Shown: one piece after another, positions 16,783 through 25,840 of the stretch
Layout: each line of letters starts with the position of its first letter
How positions within the stretch are numbered: position 1 is the first letter of the stretch
NCBI RefSeq assembly: GCF_009861525.1
Contig: NZ_WVHL01000003.1
Location: 1 to 64,000, forward strand
Length of the DNA: 64,000 bases
Source: Pseudomonas sp. LD120
GTDB lineage: Bacteria > Pseudomonadota > Gammaproteobacteria > Pseudomonadales > Pseudomonadaceae
Reading direction: 5' to 3'
The notes under the pieces: model-generated
Database searches by the model: none
What the model was told of the DNA's origin: nothing
Seen by the model: the letters and a program-made list of their open reading frames with translations, nothing else
Program-made: the position numbers and the translations under genes

Positions 16783-16816
16783 GCCCCGACTTTGCTGTGA
16801 AGTACGGGGCTTTTTC
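16783..16816 (+). terminator. Rho-independent terminator after the SHMT-like gene
   Basis: GCCCCGAC and GTACGGGGC form a hairpin with one bulge, followed by a T-rich run, starting about 12 bases after the stop. Confidence 0.8.
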
Positions 16817-16831
16817 TTGGCGGCTGGGGGA

Positions 16832-16860
16832 GGCTTCGCGAGCAAGCTCGCTCCTACAGG
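16832..16860. repeat. REP-like element
   Basis: A short palindromic GCGAGCAAGCTCGC core with the flanking CTCCTACA typical of Pseudomonas REP sequences, placed between convergent genes. A second copy of the same core lies at 63861-63886. Confidence 0.75.
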
Positions 16861-16866
16861 GTCGGG

Positions 16867-17568
16867 TTACAGCTGTTGTTGCGCGCTGTAGCCTTCGAAT
16901 GCAGTCTGTTGCTGGATCGCGGTGATGATGTTCTTGCGGGTCGCTTGTTGCTCGTTGCCGTTCTTGTCGAGGAACATTTCGCTTTCCAGTTCCGCCGCAT
17001 CGCCTTCGCCGACAAAGCTGAAACCGAGGAATTCGAAGGCTTCGCGGTCGACGTTGGCCTTGGAGCGCGGGCGCATCGGCAGGGTGACGCTGATGCCGTC
17101 CTTGCTGATGGCGAACACTTCCATTTCCTTCTTCGGCCGTGCCTTGCTCTTGCCGCCGCTGGGGTTGCTGATGGCCTGGTGCGTCTGGTTCAGCACTTTC
17201 AGGGCCAGGCCGTAGACCAGCTCCTGGAAGTCGGGGTCGTCCTTGTAGCTGGAGAGAATCCGGCTGATGGGGAATTTCTTGCTCAGGTCTTCCAGGGCGG
17301 CCAGGTCGGCGGCCTCGGCATCTTTGAGTTGCTTGAGCTGGCCCATGAGTTCATAGGCGGTGTCGTCGTCAAAGCGGTCGTGGGCCTGGCGAATCGCAGC
17401 ACGCAGTTCGCGAATCTGGTCACTTTCTTTCGAGCTGTGGAAGGCGTCGAGCACCATCTCGCTGATGGTCTTGGCCTGGGACACGTGCTGGGAAAGATGA
17501 ATGGCGTTTTCGTATTCGGCCTTGTTGGACAGGGCGATCACGGATTCTTCGGTGTTGGAATCAGGCAT
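16867..17568 (-). CDS. Unrecognised soluble acidic protein
   Basis: A 233-residue protein I do not recognise. The N-terminal half (residues 20-120) is highly helical and charged, with possible coiled-coil segments (IRELRAAIRQAHDRFDDD). A short linker rich in S, G and K (about 138-148) leads to a β-containing C-terminal half. No signal peptide, membrane segment or known motif is visible. It is monocistronic, with a good spacing to its neighbours. It looks like a conserved Pseudomonas cytoplasmic protein; no function can be suggested. Confidence 0.75.
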   Translation of the reverse strand: MPDSNTEESVIALSNKAEYENAIHLSQHVSQAKTISEMVLDAFHSSKESDQIRELRAAIRQAHDRFDDDTAYELMGQLKQLKDAEAADLAALEDLSKKFPISRILSSYKDDPDFQELVYGLALKVLNQTHQAISNPSGGKSKARPKKEMEVFAISKDGISVTLPMRPRSKANVDREAFEFLGFSFVGEGDAAELESEMFLDKNGNEQQATRKNIITAIQQQTAFEGYSAQQQL

Positions 17569-17757
17569 TGAACATCCACTACTTGGTTTAACAGGTTTGA
17601 GGCGCGAAAGGCCCAGGGGGCTTTTCGGGGGCGCCTAATCTATTGGAGCCGGACACTATTGTCACGGACCAAGCGACCCACCCGGCAGGACCGTCTCTAC
17701 AGAGCGGTTTGCGTAGCGAAGATTCCCCGGTGCCCGGAGGGCATGGCCGCGCGGCTT

Positions 17758-18255
17758 TCAGGCGTTGAGCCGCAGTTGCCGGAAGTTGCGGTACAGCTTG
17801 AGTGCTCGCCCGCAGAACAGACCAACGGTAAAGCCTGCTGCGGCGCCACTGATAGCGAGCATCTGTACGCTGGCGGCCTGCTCGGGGTGCACGGCGGTTT
17901 GGTAGCCGATCCAGTATTTCACCGCGAAGAACAGCAGCGAGATGGCGAGGATCTTCAAGGTGCCGGGCACCAGGATCGCCTCGCCGCCGGACTCCAGTAG
18001 CACGCTGGCGCTGGAGAACAACAGCAGCGCCAGCAGGCTGCCGAGTGTCGCGCCGCCGGCCCAGGCGCTTAGCGCCAGCAATGGGTGATCGCCAAGGTTC
18101 ACCGACCACAGCGACCAGACCAGCAGGATCACCGGTGTCAGCAGCAGCGAACGGCGGCTCTCGCGAGTGGTGGCCAGGGCGCGCAGGCCGTAGTAGCCGA
18201 TCAGGGCGAAGACCGCATACACCCACATGGGGGTGCCTTGAAGGATATCGAGCAT
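17758..18255 (-). CDS. Small integral membrane protein (DUF6622-like)
   Basis: A 165-residue protein with about five hydrophobic segments (near residues 8-24, 32-50, 60-80, 98-118 and 130-150). The start MLDILQGTPMWVYAVFALIGYYGLRALA, quoted here in part, and the TRESRRSLLLTPVILLVWSL segment resemble DUF6622-type small membrane proteins of unknown function. The ATG at 18255 follows AAGGACG; the open frame runs further upstream but has no better start. It lies 127 bases after the COG0523 GTPase and may be cotranscribed with it. Confidence 0.7.
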   Translation of the reverse strand: MLDILQGTPMWVYAVFALIGYYGLRALATTRESRRSLLLTPVILLVWSLWSVNLGDHPLLALSAWAGGATLGSLLALLLFSSASVLLESGGEAILVPGTLKILAISLLFFAVKYWIGYQTAVHPEQAASVQMLAISGAAAGFTVGLFCGRALKLYRNFRQLRLNA

Positions 18256-18382
18256 CTGTAGCGTCCTTGCTTCAGCGGAAAATGAGCGATCCATGGTGCG
18301 CTTTGTATCCGCCGACGTGAAGCCTTCGCCCTCGGCACAGCGCACCGCAGTCGTTTGCGGCTGAACACTTGCTGCTTGAGGC

Positions 18383-19309
18383 TCAGTGCACCTGCGTATC
18401 GCTGACCCCGGCCTCCAGTTCTTGACGCAGATCGCTGCCCCGGCGGGCGATGAACACCAACTGCGCGGCATGCTCGGTGGGCTGCCCTGTGGCCAGAGTG
18501 AACTGGCTGCGGTTGCCCACATGCTGCAACCAATAGGGTTGCTCATTGCCTTCCAGGCGCACCAGGCCCTTGAGGCGCAGCAGGTCGGCAGGCAGGTGCG
18601 CCAGCCAGTCGCGCAGCGCCTTGGGCTGCAGCGGTCGCGCGCTTTTCCACACCCAGCTTTCGAACAACTCGTCGTGGGCCTGGGGCAGGGCCTTGAACAA
18701 CAGTTCGGTGGAACGCACCGGCGGCGTCAGCAGCAGCTCAGGCGGCAGTTCGGCTTGCACCGTGTCGAACACAGGCACGCGACCGCCAAGGCTGGCGCGG
18801 ATGCTCTGCAACTGCTCGGCGCTCACCAGGTCGGCCTTGTTCAGCAACACCCAGTCGGCGCAGGCCACCTGGGCTCGGGACAGCCGGGCCATTTCCCCTT
18901 CCAGGTTCTGGTAGCCGCTGGCGTCCACCAGGGTGATCACGGCGTCCAGGTGCAGGCGGTTGCGCAGTTGCGGGTAGCCGATGGTCTGCACGATGCGCTG
19001 CGGGTCGGAGACACCGCTGCACTCGATGACAATCCGCTCCAGGGCCGGGCGCAGCTTGGACAGGCTCACCAGTTGCGCCAGCAGGTCCTCCTGCACGGTG
19101 CAGCAGATGCAGCCATTCTGCAGGCTGTACACCGCGTCGGTGACCTCGGCGATGATCGCCGCATCGATGTTCAGCTCACCGAAATCGTTGACGATCACCG
19201 CCAGCCGGCCGTTGTCGGTGCCTTGCACCAGGCGGTTGAGCAGGGTGGTCTTGCCGGCGCCGAGAAAGCCCGCCACCACGGTCACCGGAATGCTCGGGGT
19301 GCTGTTCAT
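18383..19309 (-). CDS. COG0523 (CobW-like) GTPase, putative metallochaperone
   Basis: A 308-residue G3E GTPase. It has the P-loop GFLGAGKTT (about 14-22), the metal-binding GCICC motif (about 67-71), the NKAD base-recognition motif, and a C-terminal CobW_C domain. COG0523 proteins deliver zinc or cobalt to client enzymes using GTP. The start overlaps the stop of the amidohydrolase gene by one base (TAATG), so the two are translationally coupled. That suggests the metal-dependent amidohydrolase is a client, which is an inference. No Zur box was recognised upstream, because the pair's promoter lies beyond 21054. Confidence 0.87.
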   Translation of the reverse strand: MNSTPSIPVTVVAGFLGAGKTTLLNRLVQGTDNGRLAVIVNDFGELNIDAAIIAEVTDAVYSLQNGCICCTVQEDLLAQLVSLSKLRPALERIVIECSGVSDPQRIVQTIGYPQLRNRLHLDAVITLVDASGYQNLEGEMARLSRAQVACADWVLLNKADLVSAEQLQSIRASLGGRVPVFDTVQAELPPELLLTPPVRSTELLFKALPQAHDELFESWVWKSARPLQPKALRDWLAHLPADLLRLKGLVRLEGNEQPYWLQHVGNRSQFTLATGQPTEHAAQLVFIARRGSDLRQELEAGVSDTQVH

Positions 19310-21054
19310 TATTCCTTGCCCTCGATCACCGGCGGCAGGCCTTCCCAGACCGCCTGCAACGGGGTGTCGCTGAAGGTGCCCTGGCGGTCGTAGACCAGTT
19401 GCCCTTCGACGAAGGTCAGTTGCACCTGGGTGTGATGGATGTAGTTGCGTGCGTCCTGGGCGAACAGGTCGCGGTCGAGGACGATCAGGTCCGCCGACTT
19501 GCCCGCCTGCAGGCTGCCGGTCAGGTGTTCCAGGCCCATGGCATGGGCGCCGTTGAGGGTCGCTACTTGCAGGGCCTGTTCCAGGCTGATGGGGTCGCCG
19601 AAGGTGTCAGGTTCCTGGTTCCACGGGTTCTGCCGGGTGACCATGGTTTCCAGGGCCAGCCACGGGTCGATGGACGCCACTGGCCAGTCGGTGCCGAACA
19701 CCGCGATGCCGCCAGCCGCTAGCACGCCCTTGAAGTCATAGATGCGCTTGAGGCGCTCCTGGCCGTAACCGGAACGCGCACCGCTGGCGAACGGGGTCGG
19801 GTACCAGGCCGCCGGGGAGAACTCGGCGATCACGTCCAGGCTCTGGAAGCGCTTGAGGTTGCCCGGGTGCAGCAAGGTGCTGTGGGCGCATTGGTGACGG
19901 ATGCCGCTGTGGCCGTTGCGCCGCCGGGCTTCGGCCACGGCGTCGAGGAATACGTCGGAGGCGCCGTCGCCGGTGCAGTGGGCGATCACCCGCAGGCCGC
20001 GTTTGTCCATGTCCACCACCATGTCGGTGATGTGTTCGGGGGTCAGGTTGAGCTTGCCGCGCCAGCTCGACTCCTCCGGCCAGGGCGTCAGCAGGTAGGA
20101 CGATTTGGGCTCCACGGTGCCGTCGAAGTGGAACTTCACCGCGTTGGCGTTCAGGCGGGCGCTGCGATAGAAATGCCGCTCGCCACTGAGCAGCTCCCAG
20201 CGTCGACGCACCGGGAAGATATCGTCCTGCCAACTGATGGCGGCTTCCACCCGCAGGGTCAGCTCGCCGGCGTCGTCCAGTTCCTTGAGGGCCTGCAAAC
20301 GGTTCTCGCAGACGTGCACGTACTTGGTGGCGGTGACCCCGCGAGAGGTCTGGAAGTGCACGCCATCGCGGTAGGCGCGACGCAGTACCGAGACCGGCGT
20401 CGGCGGCATGGCCGCGTGGATCAGGGCGTAGGCGCCGTCGATCAGCAGGCCGTTGGGTTCGCCGGTCAGTTCGTCGCGCTCCAGGTAACCGTTGCGCGGA
20501 TCGCTGGTGTGACGGTCGATACCGGCCAGTTCCAGGGCCTTGGAGTTGACCATCATGGTGCCCCACATACGATCCAGCAGGGCCACCGGACGGTCGGGCA
20601 TGACGCTGTCGAGCCACTCGCGGCCCGGCGTCAGGCCGGCTTCACGGAAGGTGTAGCGCACCCAGTACTGGCCATAGATCCAGCCGTCGCCGGGGTGGCT
20701 GTCGGCGTAGGCATGAATCGCCGCCGCCAGTTGCTCGGGAGTCGGGTCTTCGATGCCCACGTCCAGGTCGTCGGCGTAGCGCGGGGCCAGGGCCAGGTCC
20801 GGGTGGGTGTGCATGTCGTGCAGGCCGGGCATGCAGAAGGCCCCGTCCAGATTGTGTTGACGGGTGTTGGGCCCGATCAGCGACGCCAGGGAGGCGAGGC
20901 TGCCCACCGCGATCAGCGTGCCCTGGCGAATGGCCACTGCATCGGCCCAGGGCTGGGCCGGGTCGAGGGTGTACATCCGGCCGTTGTACAGCACCAGTTC
21001 GGCGTATTGATCAACGGCGCTGTGGGTGGAGTTGAATTGGTCGGAAGCGGTCAC
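19309..21054 (-). CDS. YtcJ-type metal-dependent amidohydrolase
   Basis: A 581-residue member of amidohydrolase family 3. It has an N-terminal β-sandwich (LVLYNGRMYTLDPAQPWADA), the metal motif DMHTHPD after PGLH (about 79-85), later metal histidines in HCTGDGASD and QCAHST, and the aspartate motif FGTDWPVASIDP. A C-terminal β segment completes the fold (GKSADLIVLDRDLF). Substrates of YtcJ-type enzymes are amides or N-formyl compounds; the one here is unknown. No signal peptide is present, so it acts in the cytoplasm. It precedes a COG0523 GTPase and follows the aruH gene on the same strand, separated by a REPIN. Confidence 0.87.
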   Translation of the reverse strand: MTASDQFNSTHSAVDQYAELVLYNGRMYTLDPAQPWADAVAIRQGTLIAVGSLASLASLIGPNTRQHNLDGAFCMPGLHDMHTHPDLALAPRYADDLDVGIEDPTPEQLAAAIHAYADSHPGDGWIYGQYWVRYTFREAGLTPGREWLDSVMPDRPVALLDRMWGTMMVNSKALELAGIDRHTSDPRNGYLERDELTGEPNGLLIDGAYALIHAAMPPTPVSVLRRAYRDGVHFQTSRGVTATKYVHVCENRLQALKELDDAGELTLRVEAAISWQDDIFPVRRRWELLSGERHFYRSARLNANAVKFHFDGTVEPKSSYLLTPWPEESSWRGKLNLTPEHITDMVVDMDKRGLRVIAHCTGDGASDVFLDAVAEARRRNGHSGIRHQCAHSTLLHPGNLKRFQSLDVIAEFSPAAWYPTPFASGARSGYGQERLKRIYDFKGVLAAGGIAVFGTDWPVASIDPWLALETMVTRQNPWNQEPDTFGDPISLEQALQVATLNGAHAMGLEHLTGSLQAGKSADLIVLDRDLFAQDARNYIHHTQVQLTFVEGQLVYDRQGTFSDTPLQAVWEGLPPVIEGKE

Positions 21055-21145
21055 GGGGTCAACCTCTCAAAGCAGGGGGCCCTTTAAAGCTGGGCAGAAA
21101 AATGGGCGACAAGCTCAGTTGCAAAGGTGTTGTTATGGGCATTGC

Positions 21146-21278
21146 TGTGGCGAGGGAACGGGCTCCCGCCGGGTGGCGTAGCCACCCCAACGGCCGCGAC
21201 CGCGATGGCACAGTTGAATCGCAGACCGGGCCTTTACGACCGTTTTGCAGTCGAGCGGGAGCAAGCTCCCTTGCCACA
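21146..21278. repeat. REPIN: inverted pair of REP sequences
   Basis: Two REP units in inverted orientation: TGGCGAGGGAACGGGCTCCC on the left and GCGGGAGCAAGCTCCCTTGC on the right. They are separated by about 80 bases, between the aminotransferase stop and the amidohydrolase start. This is the common P. fluorescens REP doublet. A near-copy lies at 28618-28751. Confidence 0.8.
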
Positions 21279-21291
21279 ACCGGGCTCTTAT

Positions 21292-22473
21292 TCAGTGTTG
21301 TGCACCCAGGGTTTCGACAAAGCCGGCGATGCGCTGGCAGGCGTCCTTGAGCACGTCGTCGGCGACGGTGAAGGAGATCCGCACGAAGCCCTCGGCACTG
21401 GCGCCGAATGCTTGGGCGTCGAGCACCGAAACCCCGGTGGCGCGGAACAGTTGCCAGGCGAAATCCATGCTCGACAACCCGGTGCGGCGCACGTCCACCA
21501 GCATGAACATCCCGGCCTCGGGCTCGCGGCAATCGAGCAACTGAACCGATTTGAGGCCGGCCACTACCAAATCGCGGCGCCGGCGATAGACCTCGCGGGC
21601 GCTGCCGATCACTTCTTCATCCAGCTCCAGGGCCTTGAGCGCGGCTTCCTGGATAAACCCGGGCAGGCCGTAGAGCATGCACAGCAGCAGGTTGTCCAGG
21701 TGCCCGACCAGGGCCGGCGGAGCGATCACCCAGCCCACGCGCCAGCCGGTCATGGCGTGGGTTTTCGACAGGCTGTTGAGGATCACGGTGCGTTCGGCCA
21801 TGCCCGGCAGTGAGGCGATGCTCAGGTGCTCGCGGTCGTAGGTCAGTTGCCCGTAGACCTCGTCGGAGATCACCCACAGGTCATGCTTGCGCGCCACTTC
21901 GGCCACGGCCTCCAGTTCTTCGCGGCTATAGACGTTGCCGGTGGGGTTGCACGGGGTGGCCAGGGCGATGCCCCGGGTCTTGTCGGTCAGCGCCGCCTCC
22001 AGGGCCGCAGCGCTCAGGCGGAAACCGTTGGCCGCCGGTTGCTGGACGCAGGCGATCTTGGCGCCCGAGGCGTGGATGCAGGCCTCGTAGGTCAGGTACA
22101 TGGGTTCCGGCACCAGCACTTCGTCGCCACTGCTGAACAGGCACAGCGAAGTGGCGAACAGGCCGTTCTGCGCACCGGCCACCAGGGCCACGTTGTCGGC
22201 GCTCACATCAATGCCCAGCAGGCGCCGCTGTTTGGCGGCGATGGCCTCGCGCAGTGCCGGGCGGCCGAGGACGTGGGTGTAATGGGTGTCGCCCTGCTCC
22301 AGAGCGGCGCTGGCAGCGGCGCTGATGCGTGCATCGGTGGCGAAGTCCGGATCACCGACGCTGAGGACGATCACATCCTCGCCGCGACCCCGGGCCTCGA
22401 TGGCTGCGTAGTGAATATCCCAGGCGCTGACGGATTCGCCGCTGATGCGCTGAACGAAAGGTGAGTAACGCAT
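21292..22473 (-). CDS. aruH: Arginine:pyruvate transaminase (AruH-like)
   Basis: A 393-residue class I/II PLP aminotransferase. It begins MRYSPFVQRISGESVSAWDI, close to P. aeruginosa AruH, and has the PLP lysine in SLSKTHAMTGWRVGW (NSLSK), the NPTG motif (TPCNPTGNVYS) and the carboxylate-binding arginine near the C-terminus (FVRISF). AruH converts L-arginine plus pyruvate to 2-ketoarginine plus alanine; AruI then decarboxylates it. The presence of an AruI-like gene at 26885 supports the assignment. The ATG at 22473 has a GAGGAG ribosome site. It lies 43 bases after a permease gene, in one operon with the ABC transporter. Confidence 0.83.
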   Translation of the reverse strand: MRYSPFVQRISGESVSAWDIHYAAIEARGRGEDVIVLSVGDPDFATDARISAAASAALEQGDTHYTHVLGRPALREAIAAKQRRLLGIDVSADNVALVAGAQNGLFATSLCLFSSGDEVLVPEPMYLTYEACIHASGAKIACVQQPAANGFRLSAAALEAALTDKTRGIALATPCNPTGNVYSREELEAVAEVARKHDLWVISDEVYGQLTYDREHLSIASLPGMAERTVILNSLSKTHAMTGWRVGWVIAPPALVGHLDNLLLCMLYGLPGFIQEAALKALELDEEVIGSAREVYRRRRDLVVAGLKSVQLLDCREPEAGMFMLVDVRRTGLSSMDFAWQLFRATGVSVLDAQAFGASAEGFVRISFTVADDVLKDACQRIAGFVETLGAQH

Positions 22474-22516
22474 GCTGTTCTCCTCACGGGCCTCGTTGCC
22501 CGCGCAATGAATGGGT

Positions 22517-23221
22517 TCAGGCCTGACGCTGCGGCCGCTGGTTTTGCGAAGCGCTGCCCAGACGTGCGCACAGGTGTTCGATGACAAAGGCCAGGACGAT
22601 GTAGATCAGCGCCACCGCCAGCAGTGGCTCATAGACCTTCAGGGTCTGGGCGCGCACCAGGTTGGCGGCGCCGAGCAAATCCGTGACCGCCACGGTGGAC
22701 GCCAAGGCGGTGGCCTTGAGCAGCAGCACGCATTCCCCCACCAGGGTTGGGCGCACCAGCTCCAGGGCCCGGGGCAGCCAGACCCGGCGCAGGGTCAGCC
22801 AGTAGCCCATGCCATAGGCACGGGCGGCTTCCAGTTCACCCCGGGGCACGGCGCGCAAGCCGCCACGCAGCACTTCACCGACATAGGCACCGACACTCAG
22901 GGTCAGGGCCAGTGCCACGTACCAGAAGCCTTCGCGCAGGTAGGGCCAGAGAAAGCTGCCGCGGATCGGCGGGTAGGCCGCGAACAGGCTGCCGACCCCG
23001 TAATAGAGGATGTAGATCTGCACCAGCAGCGGCGTGCCACGGAACACGCTGATGTAGAACTGCATGGGTGCACGCAGCAACGGATTGCGCGACACCCGGC
23101 CCAGGCCCACCACCACCGCCAGGGCAAAGCCGCAGACTCCGCTCAGCAGCAGGAGCTTGAGGGTAATGCCCAGGCCGCGCAGCAGTTCGGCGGAAAAACT
23201 GTTGATCCAGGAAAAGTCCAT
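22517..23221 (-). CDS. Amino-acid ABC transporter permease (HisM type)
   Basis: A 234-residue HisM/GlnP-type permease with five or six transmembrane helices. The EAA-loop signature is present as GELEAARAYGMGYWLTLRRVWLPRAL. It pairs with the permease at 23231, 9 bases upstream, to form the heterodimeric membrane channel typical of histidine/arginine/ornithine transporters. The substrate is probably arginine or another basic or guanidino compound because of the aruH and aruI neighbours; this is inference. Confidence 0.88.
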   Translation of the reverse strand: MDFSWINSFSAELLRGLGITLKLLLLSGVCGFALAVVVGLGRVSRNPLLRAPMQFYISVFRGTPLLVQIYILYYGVGSLFAAYPPIRGSFLWPYLREGFWYVALALTLSVGAYVGEVLRGGLRAVPRGELEAARAYGMGYWLTLRRVWLPRALELVRPTLVGECVLLLKATALASTVAVTDLLGAANLVRAQTLKVYEPLLAVALIYIVLAFVIEHLCARLGSASQNQRPQRQA

Positions 23222-23230
23222 CCGAGTCTC

Positions 23231-23944
23231 CTAGTGCTGGGGCAGCCAGCGGTTGGTGCGACGTTCGAGCACACGGAACAGGCTGCCGGACACCAGGGTG
23301 ATGACGAAGTAGAACGCCGCGACGGCCAGGTAGAACACCAGGTAATGCTTGGTGGAACCAGCCGCCTGTTTGCCTACCGAAAGCAATTCGCTGTAGCCGA
23401 CGATGCTGATCAGCGCGCTGTCCTTGACCAGCACCAGCCACAGGTTCGACAGCCCGGCCATGGCGTAGGGCAGCATGCTCGGCAGCAGGATGCGCCGCAC
23501 CAGCAGCCAGCGCTCGATGCCGTAGGCCCGCGCCGCTTCGATCTGGCCGTTGGGAATGGCCTGGATCGCGCCACGGATGATCTCCGCCGAATAAGCCCCC
23601 TGGACGATGCCCAGCACCAGCACGGCGGCGATGAAACCGTTGACCGTGACGCTCGACTGCCCCATCGCCGCCATGGCCATGTTCAGCAGGTCGGTGCCGG
23701 CGTAGTACAGCAGCAGGATCAGCAGTAGCTCGGGCATGGCCCGGTACAGGGTGGTGTAGACGTTGGCCAGTTTCACCAGCCAGCGCGGGCCCTTGAGCTT
23801 GATCATCGCTACCAACAGGCCGATGCCCAGGCCGAGGACGAAGGCCCCGGCGGAAATCTGCAGGGACACCAGCGCGCCCTGAGCCAGAGCGCCGAGCCAG
23901 CCGTCGGCGACGAACAGTTGGGAAAGGTCGGACAGAGAAATCAT
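23231..23944 (-). CDS. Amino-acid ABC transporter permease (HisQ type)
   Basis: A 237-residue permease with the same fold as its neighbour and the EAA loop GQIEAARAYGIERWLLVRRILLPSML. The ATG at 23944 (MISLSDLSQLF) fits the family; a longer frame begins in GC-rich spacer. It is separated from the downstream permease by 9 bases and follows the binding-protein gene by 51 bases. Confidence 0.88.
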   Translation of the reverse strand: MISLSDLSQLFVADGWLGALAQGALVSLQISAGAFVLGLGIGLLVAMIKLKGPRWLVKLANVYTTLYRAMPELLLILLLYYAGTDLLNMAMAAMGQSSVTVNGFIAAVLVLGIVQGAYSAEIIRGAIQAIPNGQIEAARAYGIERWLLVRRILLPSMLPYAMAGLSNLWLVLVKDSALISIVGYSELLSVGKQAAGSTKHYLVFYLAVAAFYFVITLVSGSLFRVLERRTNRWLPQH

Positions 23945-23995
23945 GACGTATCCAGTCAACGCCGGTGGCCCGCGCAAGCGGGCCAGCCGGACGGC

Positions 23996-24769
23996 TTAGT
24001 GGGCAGAAATGTCGACGCTGAAGTAGCGGCTGCGGATCTTGTCGTAGGTGCCGTCGGCCTTGAGCGAGGCCAGGGCGGTGTTGATCCGCTGCTGCAGAGC
24101 ACTGTCGCCCTTGCGCATGGCCACGCCGATGCCGGAACCGAACAGCGGGTCTTTGGGCGCCAGGCCCTTATCCGCCAGGCCGGCCCCGGCGGCGGTCTTG
24201 AGGATCGGCTCGACGGTCAAGGCGTCTGCCAGCATCACGTCGATCCGCCCGCTCTGCAGGTCGGCGATCATGTCGTCCTGGGTGGTGTAGTAGCGCAGGG
24301 TCGAGGTCTTGCCATAGTAGGTCTTGGCGAAGGTGGCGTTGGAGGTCGAGCCCTGCACACCGATCAGCTTGCCCTTGAGGCCTTCGGGGGTGGTCGTAAG
24401 CGCCAGGCTCTGGTCGGCGACCCACATGGCCGGGGTTTGATAGTAGGGCTCGGAAAAGTCGATGACCTTCTGCCGCTCTTCGGTGATGCTCAAGGAGTTG
24501 AGGATGGCATCGATCTGGCTCGATTGCAGGGCCGGGATCAAGCCGTCCCAGGCCACTTCCTTGAGTGGGCACTGGGCCTGCATGCGTTCGCACAGGGCCT
24601 TGATCAGCTCCGGTTCGAAGCCACTCCAGTCACCGTTGCCGCTTTTCATCGAGAACGGCGGGTAGGGTTCCAGGGCGATGCCGAAGACGATCTTGTCGGC
24701 GGCCACCGCGTGGCTGGCCAGTGCACTGAACAGGCAACCGGTGGCCAGGACCTTGAGCATATTTTTCAT
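23996..24769 (-). CDS. Periplasmic amino-acid binding protein of the ABC transporter
   Basis: A 257-residue family 3 solute-binding protein. It has a signal peptide ending near AVAADK (residues 1-23). The opening of the mature part, IVFGIALEPYPPFSMKSGNG, is the common strand-loop of this family, and DIDGILNSLSITEERQKVIDF-type residues are present (IDAILNSLSITEERQKVIDF). The family includes HisJ and ArgT, which bind basic amino acids. Specificity cannot be read from the sequence, but the operon context points to arginine or a derivative. Confidence 0.88.
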   Translation of the reverse strand: MKNMLKVLATGCLFSALASHAVAADKIVFGIALEPYPPFSMKSGNGDWSGFEPELIKALCERMQAQCPLKEVAWDGLIPALQSSQIDAILNSLSITEERQKVIDFSEPYYQTPAMWVADQSLALTTTPEGLKGKLIGVQGSTSNATFAKTYYGKTSTLRYYTTQDDMIADLQSGRIDVMLADALTVEPILKTAAGAGLADKGLAPKDPLFGSGIGVAMRKGDSALQQRINTALASLKADGTYDKIRSRYFSVDISAH

Positions 24770-24819
24770 GGCTTTACCCTTTTATCGAAGTTGTTGTTTT
24801 CAAGGATTGAAGCGGAACG

Positions 24820-25614
24820 TCAGACTCTGTTTTCCTGGGCCATGACGAATTGCCGGCAGCGTTCGCTGACCGGGTTAAGGAACACTTGCTGCGGCGGGCC
24901 TTCCTCTTCCACCCGCCCCTGGTGGAGGAACATCACCTTGCTCGACACATCTCGGGCGAAGGCCATTTCGTGGGTCACCAGGATCATGGTGCGGCCTTCC
25001 TCGGCAATGCCCTGGATCACTTTGAGCACTTCGCCCACCAGTTCCGGGTCCAGGGCCGAAGTCGGTTCGTCCATCAACAGCACCTGGGGGCGCATGGCCA
25101 GGGCCCGGGCGATGGCCACCCGCTGCTGCTGGCCACCGGACAGAAAGGACGGGAAGGTGTCACGTTTGTTGGCCAGGCCGACTTTTTCCAGCAGGTGCTC
25201 GGCGTGGGCGATGGCATCCTTGCGGTCTTCACCGAGGACATACACCGGCGCCTCGATGACGTTTTCCAGCACGCTGCGATGGGGCCACAGGTTGAAGCTC
25301 TGGAACACCATGCTCAGTTGCGTGCGCAGTCGGGCCACCTGGGCTGGGTCGGCGACTTGAGGGTTGCCGGCGCGATCGGTCTTGATGCGCACCTCTTCGC
25401 CATTGATGCGCAAGCTGCCGCTGCAGGGAATTTCCAACAGGTTGATGCAGCGCAGCAGGGTGCTTTTGCCCGAGCCGCTGGAGCCGATCAACGACACCAC
25501 TTCACCTTCATTGGCGCGCAGGGCGATGCCCCTGAGCACGTGGTGATCGGCATAGCTCTTGTGCAGATCATCGATCGCCACCACGGGATTGACGGAGTTG
25601 GGCTGCGCTTGCAA
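24820..25614 (-). CDS. Amino-acid ABC transporter ATP-binding protein
   Basis: A 264-residue HisP/GlnQ-type ATPase. It shows Walker A GSSGSGKST (about 44-52), the Q-loop in FQSFNLWPH, the ABC signature LSGGQQQR, Walker B VLLMDEPTSALD and the switch histidine in THEM. It is the first gene of the minus-strand transporter operon and lies 51 bases before the binding protein. The 226-base gap to the divergent LysR gene should hold the operon promoter and probably the LysR binding site. Confidence 0.92.
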   Translation of the reverse strand: MQAQPNSVNPVVAIDDLHKSYADHHVLRGIALRANEGEVVSLIGSSGSGKSTLLRCINLLEIPCSGSLRINGEEVRIKTDRAGNPQVADPAQVARLRTQLSMVFQSFNLWPHRSVLENVIEAPVYVLGEDRKDAIAHAEHLLEKVGLANKRDTFPSFLSGGQQQRVAIARALAMRPQVLLMDEPTSALDPELVGEVLKVIQGIAEEGRTMILVTHEMAFARDVSSKVMFLHQGRVEEEGPPQQVFLNPVSERCRQFVMAQENRV

Positions 25615-25840
25615 GGGTCGACCCTCTTGTTATTGTGCGATGGCCGGGCAGCGCCCGACACAGGGTAGGGCTGGAGAATTAGCCATCGATGGCCTGGGGT
25701 CAATCGAGGTTTTTTAGCTCGATCCGGTAATTTTTTTCAGCAGTCGGGGGTTTTTTCAGCGACGGGTCAGGCTATTGCCGGATCGCGTTTACGGCTATGG
25801 TGCGGGCACTCGTTTTTTTGCAGTCGAGGCATGAATCGGT

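Noticed and set aside
22511..25360. Long plus-strand frames opposite the ABC transporter genes
   Set aside because: They are shadows of permease, binding-protein and ATPase genes with clear signatures on the minus strand.
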